From JAWLGW01 sp964569055 (GTDB taxonomy: Bacteria; Planctomycetota; J058), in contig CAZMSZ010000144.1 in assembly GCA_964569055.1 (NCBI GenBank), forward strand, positions 1 through 17,018: a stretch of 17,018 nucleotides of DNA, written 5' to 3'. Made by a program: the position numbers and the translations under genes. The notes under the pieces are model-generated. The model saw nothing but the letters and a program-made list of their open reading frames with translations, did no database searches and was not told where the DNA came from. Shown here in pieces: positions 14,906 to 17,018 of the stretch; within the stretch, counting starts at the first letter, position 1; each line of letters opens with the position of its first letter.

Positions 14906-16045
14906 GTGACGGCGAGCCTGCTCCTGATCGCGCTGCTCCTGGCCTGCTCGGCGTTCTTCTCGGCCAGCGAGTCGGCGCTGTTCTCGCTCAGGCGCGAGGA
15001 CCGCGACTGGCTGCAGCGCCGCGGCGGCGCGGCGGCCCGCTGCGCCCTCGAGCTGCTNNNNNNNNNNNNNNNNNNNNNNNNNNNNNNNNNNNNNNNNNNN
15101 NNNNNNNNNNNNNNNNNNNNNNNNNNNNNNNNNNNNNNNNNNNNNNNNNNNNNNNNNGAGCTGAGCCGGTTCGCCCTGCTGCACGGCGAGGCCGGCGCGC
15201 TCGAGCGCGACGCGAGCGAGTTCCTGGCGGCGGTGCTCGAGCTCGGGTCGCGACGGGTCCACGAGGTCATGACGCCGCGGGTGGACGTGGTGGCGTTCGA
15301 CCTCGGAACGACCCGCGACGACTTCCTGGCCCTCGTCCGCGAGCACCGCGTCAGCAAGGTCCCGGTGCATCGCGGCGCGGGACTCGACACGATCGACGGC
15401 TACATCCAGACGCGCGACGTGCTGCGAGAGCGCGAGCGCCCGCTGGAGGAGCTGGTCCGCCCGCTGTGGTTCGTGCCGAGCACCAAGTCGCTCGAGAGCC
15501 TGCTGCGCGAGATGATCGCGCGGCAGGAGCTGATCGCGCTGGTCGTCGGCGAGTACGGCGGCACCCACGGGGTGGTCACGCTGGAGGACGTCGTCGAGGA
15601 GATCACCGGCGAGATCACGCACGACGAGCACCCGCTCCTCCGCCAGGGCCCGACCGATCGCACCTGGATCGCGGCCGGCCGGTTCCCGCTGCGCGAGCTG
15701 GGCGAGGTCCTCGGGGTGCGCTTCGCGCCGGGGCATACCACCCTCTCGGGTTGGATCGCACACTCGCGCGGCCGGCTCCCCGAGGTGGGCGACGTGGTCT
15801 ACCTGGCGGGGATCCAGTTCCGCGTCCACGCCCTCGAGGGGCGCCGGGCGCGCGACGTGGTGATCGCGCTCCCCGAGCCCGGCCGGCGCGTGCCCCTCGC
15901 CTCGCTCGACGCGGACGTCCCCGACGAGCTGACCCACAGCGGCGCGCAGCGCGCGAGCCAGCGGCTGCGCGAGTGGGCCGAGGACGCGGCCCCCGATCCC
16001 GAGGCCGAGCCGCCGACCGCGCGCCCGCACGAGAGCGCGCCATGA
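14906..16045 (+). CDS. CNNM/CorC-family transporter (HlyC/CorC type), interrupted by assembly gap
   Basis: This is an integral membrane protein of the CNNM/CorC family, linked to Mg2+ (and Co2+) efflux. It starts with a DUF21 helix, LLLIALLLACSAFFSASESAL, and the first 50 residues are visible before 100 N. After the gap come the DUF21-CBS junction (VHEVMTPRVDVVAFD), two CBS domains (about 15260-15440 and 15450-15625, the second ending GVVTLEDVVEEITGEI), and a CorC/HlyC domain (about 15655-15870). An acidic Pro-rich tail ends the protein. The reading frame happens to run through the placeholder. However, most of DUF21 (helices 2-4) is missing, so the real gap must be longer than 100 bp. GTG 14906 is the first start in frame after the upstream TAG; its ribosome site is weak. 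The stop overlaps the next gene by ATGA, showing a two-gene unit. Confidence 0.9.
   Translation: MTASLLLIALLLACSAFFSASESALFSLRREDRDWLQRRGGAAARCALELXXXXXXXXXXXXXXXXXXXXXXXXXXXXXXXXXXELSRFALLHGEAGALERDASEFLAAVLELGSRRVHEVMTPRVDVVAFDLGTTRDDFLALVREHRVSKVPVHRGAGLDTIDGYIQTRDVLRERERPLEELVRPLWFVPSTKSLESLLREMIARQELIALVVGEYGGTHGVVTLEDVVEEITGEITHDEHPLLRQGPTDRTWIAAGRFPLRELGEVLGVRFAPGHTTLSGWIAHSRGRLPEVGDVVYLAGIQFRVHALEGRRARDVVIALPEPGRRVPLASLDADVPDELTHSGAQRASQRLREWAEDAAPDPEAEPPTARPHESAP
15058..15157. other. Assembly gap of 100 N inside the first CNNM gene
   Basis: Exactly 100 unknown bases, a conventional scaffold placeholder. It removes most of the transmembrane DUF21 domain, and its length should not be taken as real. 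Confidence 0.98.
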
Positions 16046-17013
16046 GCCTGCTCGCCGCGGCCCTGCTCCTGCTCGCGCTGGGCTTCCTGTTCTCGGCCCT
16101 GTTCTCGGGCGCCGAGACGGGGGCCTACACGTTCAACCGCACGCGGCACCGCCTGCGGGTCGCCGACCGGGACCGCCGCGCGCGCCTGGTCGAGCGGCTG
16201 ACCCGAGACCTGACCGGGTTCGTGGTGATCTGCCTGATCGGCACCAACCTCGCGAACACGCTGGTCTCCTACGCCTCGACCGTGGCCCTCGAGCAGGTCG
16301 GGGTGAGCGCCGCCGAGCTCGTCGCCACGCTCGCGATCGGCCCGCTCCTGTTCATCGTGGGCGAGCTCGCCCCCAAGGAGCTGTACCGCCGCCATCCCGA
16401 CCGCCTCCTCTACGCGACCGCCCCGGTGGTCGCGACGGCGCGCCTCCTGCTGTGGCCCGCCGTGGCCGCGCTGGCCCTGTTCACGCGTGCGCTCCGCCGC
16501 GGGCTCGAGTCCGACGCGCGCGCCGACGGCGCCGCCGAGGAGCGCCTCCGGCAGCTGATCATCGCCGGCGGCGCGGACGGCACCGTCACCGACTACCAGG
16601 CGACCCTGGCGCAGAACATCTTCTCGCTGCGCACCCGGCGCGTCCGTCACGTCATGGTGCCGCTCGGGAAGGTCCGCATGTTCGAGGCCGCCCAGGGCCT
16701 CGAGGAGGCCCGCGCCGAGGCGCGCGAGCACGGCCACGGCCGCTACCCCGTCTACCGCCACCGCCCCGAGCAGGTGGTCGGCGTGGTCGACGCGTACGAG
16801 CTCGAGTTCGACGAGCACCCGGGCGTCACGATCCGCAACTACGTCGCCCCTGCGCTCACGATCGACCCCGAGGAGAAGGTCGCCGAGGCCCTGGTCCGCC
16901 TCCGCCGCGCCCGCGCCCGCCTGGCCGTCGTCACCCGCGCCGACCGCGCCCTCGGGATCGTGACGGCCAAGGACCTCGTGGAGGAGATCACGGGCGAGCT
17001 GCAGGACCTGTAG
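16042..17013 (+). CDS. CNNM/CorC-family transporter lacking the C-terminal CorC/HlyC domain
   Basis: This 323-residue protein is a complete but short CNNM/CorC member. The DUF21 domain has hydrophobic segments at about 3-22, 58-78, 92-108 and 123-148. It carries the family signatures SGAETGAY (22-29), GTNLANT (67-73) and GELAPKE (107-113). Two CBS domains follow at about 200-265 (VRHVMVPLGKVRMFE) and 268-320, the last ending GIVTAKDLVEEITGEL; CBS pairs usually bind adenine nucleotides and gate transport. The protein stops right there, without the CorC/HlyC domain present in its upstream neighbour. ATG 16042 overlaps the neighbour's TGA by 4 nt, and GAGAG at 16031-16035 is the ribosome site, so the two are translationally coupled. 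They may act as a heteromer (inference). Confidence 0.92.
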   Translation: MSLLAAALLLLALGFLFSALFSGAETGAYTFNRTRHRLRVADRDRRARLVERLTRDLTGFVVICLIGTNLANTLVSYASTVALEQVGVSAAELVATLAIGPLLFIVGELAPKELYRRHPDRLLYATAPVVATARLLLWPAVAALALFTRALRRGLESDARADGAAEERLRQLIIAGGADGTVTDYQATLAQNIFSLRTRRVRHVMVPLGKVRMFEAAQGLEEARAEAREHGHGRYPVYRHRPEQVVGVVDAYELEFDEHPGVTIRNYVAPALTIDPEEKVAEALVRLRRARARLAVVTRADRALGIVTAKDLVEEITGELQDL

Positions 17014-17018
17014 CGAGG

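Noticed and set aside
1..17018. CRISPR arrays, transposases, integrases, toxin-antitoxin pairs, tRNA and rRNA genes
   Set aside because: I looked for regular direct repeats, recombinase motifs, small paired genes and tRNA-like folds, and saw none I could support.

Overview
The window is very GC-rich (roughly 70% G+C by eye) and reads as ordinary chromosomal DNA of a Gram-negative bacterium. The Gram-negative call rests on an RND efflux pump with its periplasmic adaptor and on two predicted lipoproteins. The two runs of exactly 100 N mark a draft or metagenome assembly. A dnaA without dnaN, gyrB or rpmH next to it, tandem CNNM/CorC genes and a giant IPT plus FG-GAP lipoprotein would suit Planctomycetota or a similar environmental lineage, but the sequence alone does not settle the phylum. 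I see no CRISPR array, integrase, transposase, tRNA, rRNA or recognisable defence system.

Layout. (1) 1-489, minus strand: a maltose O-acetyltransferase-family gene whose 3' end is cut by the window edge. (2) 635-5116, plus strand: an adaptor gene and an HAE1-type RND pump gene, 21 bp apart, with no outer-membrane channel gene visible. (3) 5136-6662, minus strand: an unrecognised proline/alanine-rich lipoprotein, convergent with the pump; a hairpin spanning both stop codons lies between them. (4) 6853-7660, plus strand: a small four-helix membrane protein, a 100-N gap, and the 3' end of a TPR protein. (5) 7776-12395, plus strand: a 1,539-residue lipoprotein with five IPT/TIG domains followed by a long FG-GAP/VCBS beta-propeller region. 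It ends at a strong GC hairpin with two alternative left arms. (6) 12396-13049: about 650 bp without a credible gene, enriched in CCACA/TGTGG pentamers and DnaA-box-like sites. (7) 13050-14381: a DnaA-family initiator with intact ATPase motifs, but with the residues that read the DnaA box replaced. (8) 14570-14815: an 81-residue DUF1858 protein with a CxxC pair. (9) 14906-17013: two overlapping CNNM/CorC-type membrane protein genes. The first is interrupted by a scaffold gap and the second lacks the C-terminal CorC/HlyC domain.

The most interesting part is the dnaA locus. The initiator keeps its AAA+ core but has SCAS where the family has DHTT in the recognition helix. Its upstream region carries DnaA-box-like sites and two related 10-bp palindromes. 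This could be a replication origin or dnaA control region with altered box recognition, or a DnaA paralogue. Neither can be decided without the rest of the genome. The remaining genes are accessory envelope and housekeeping functions of recognisable families.
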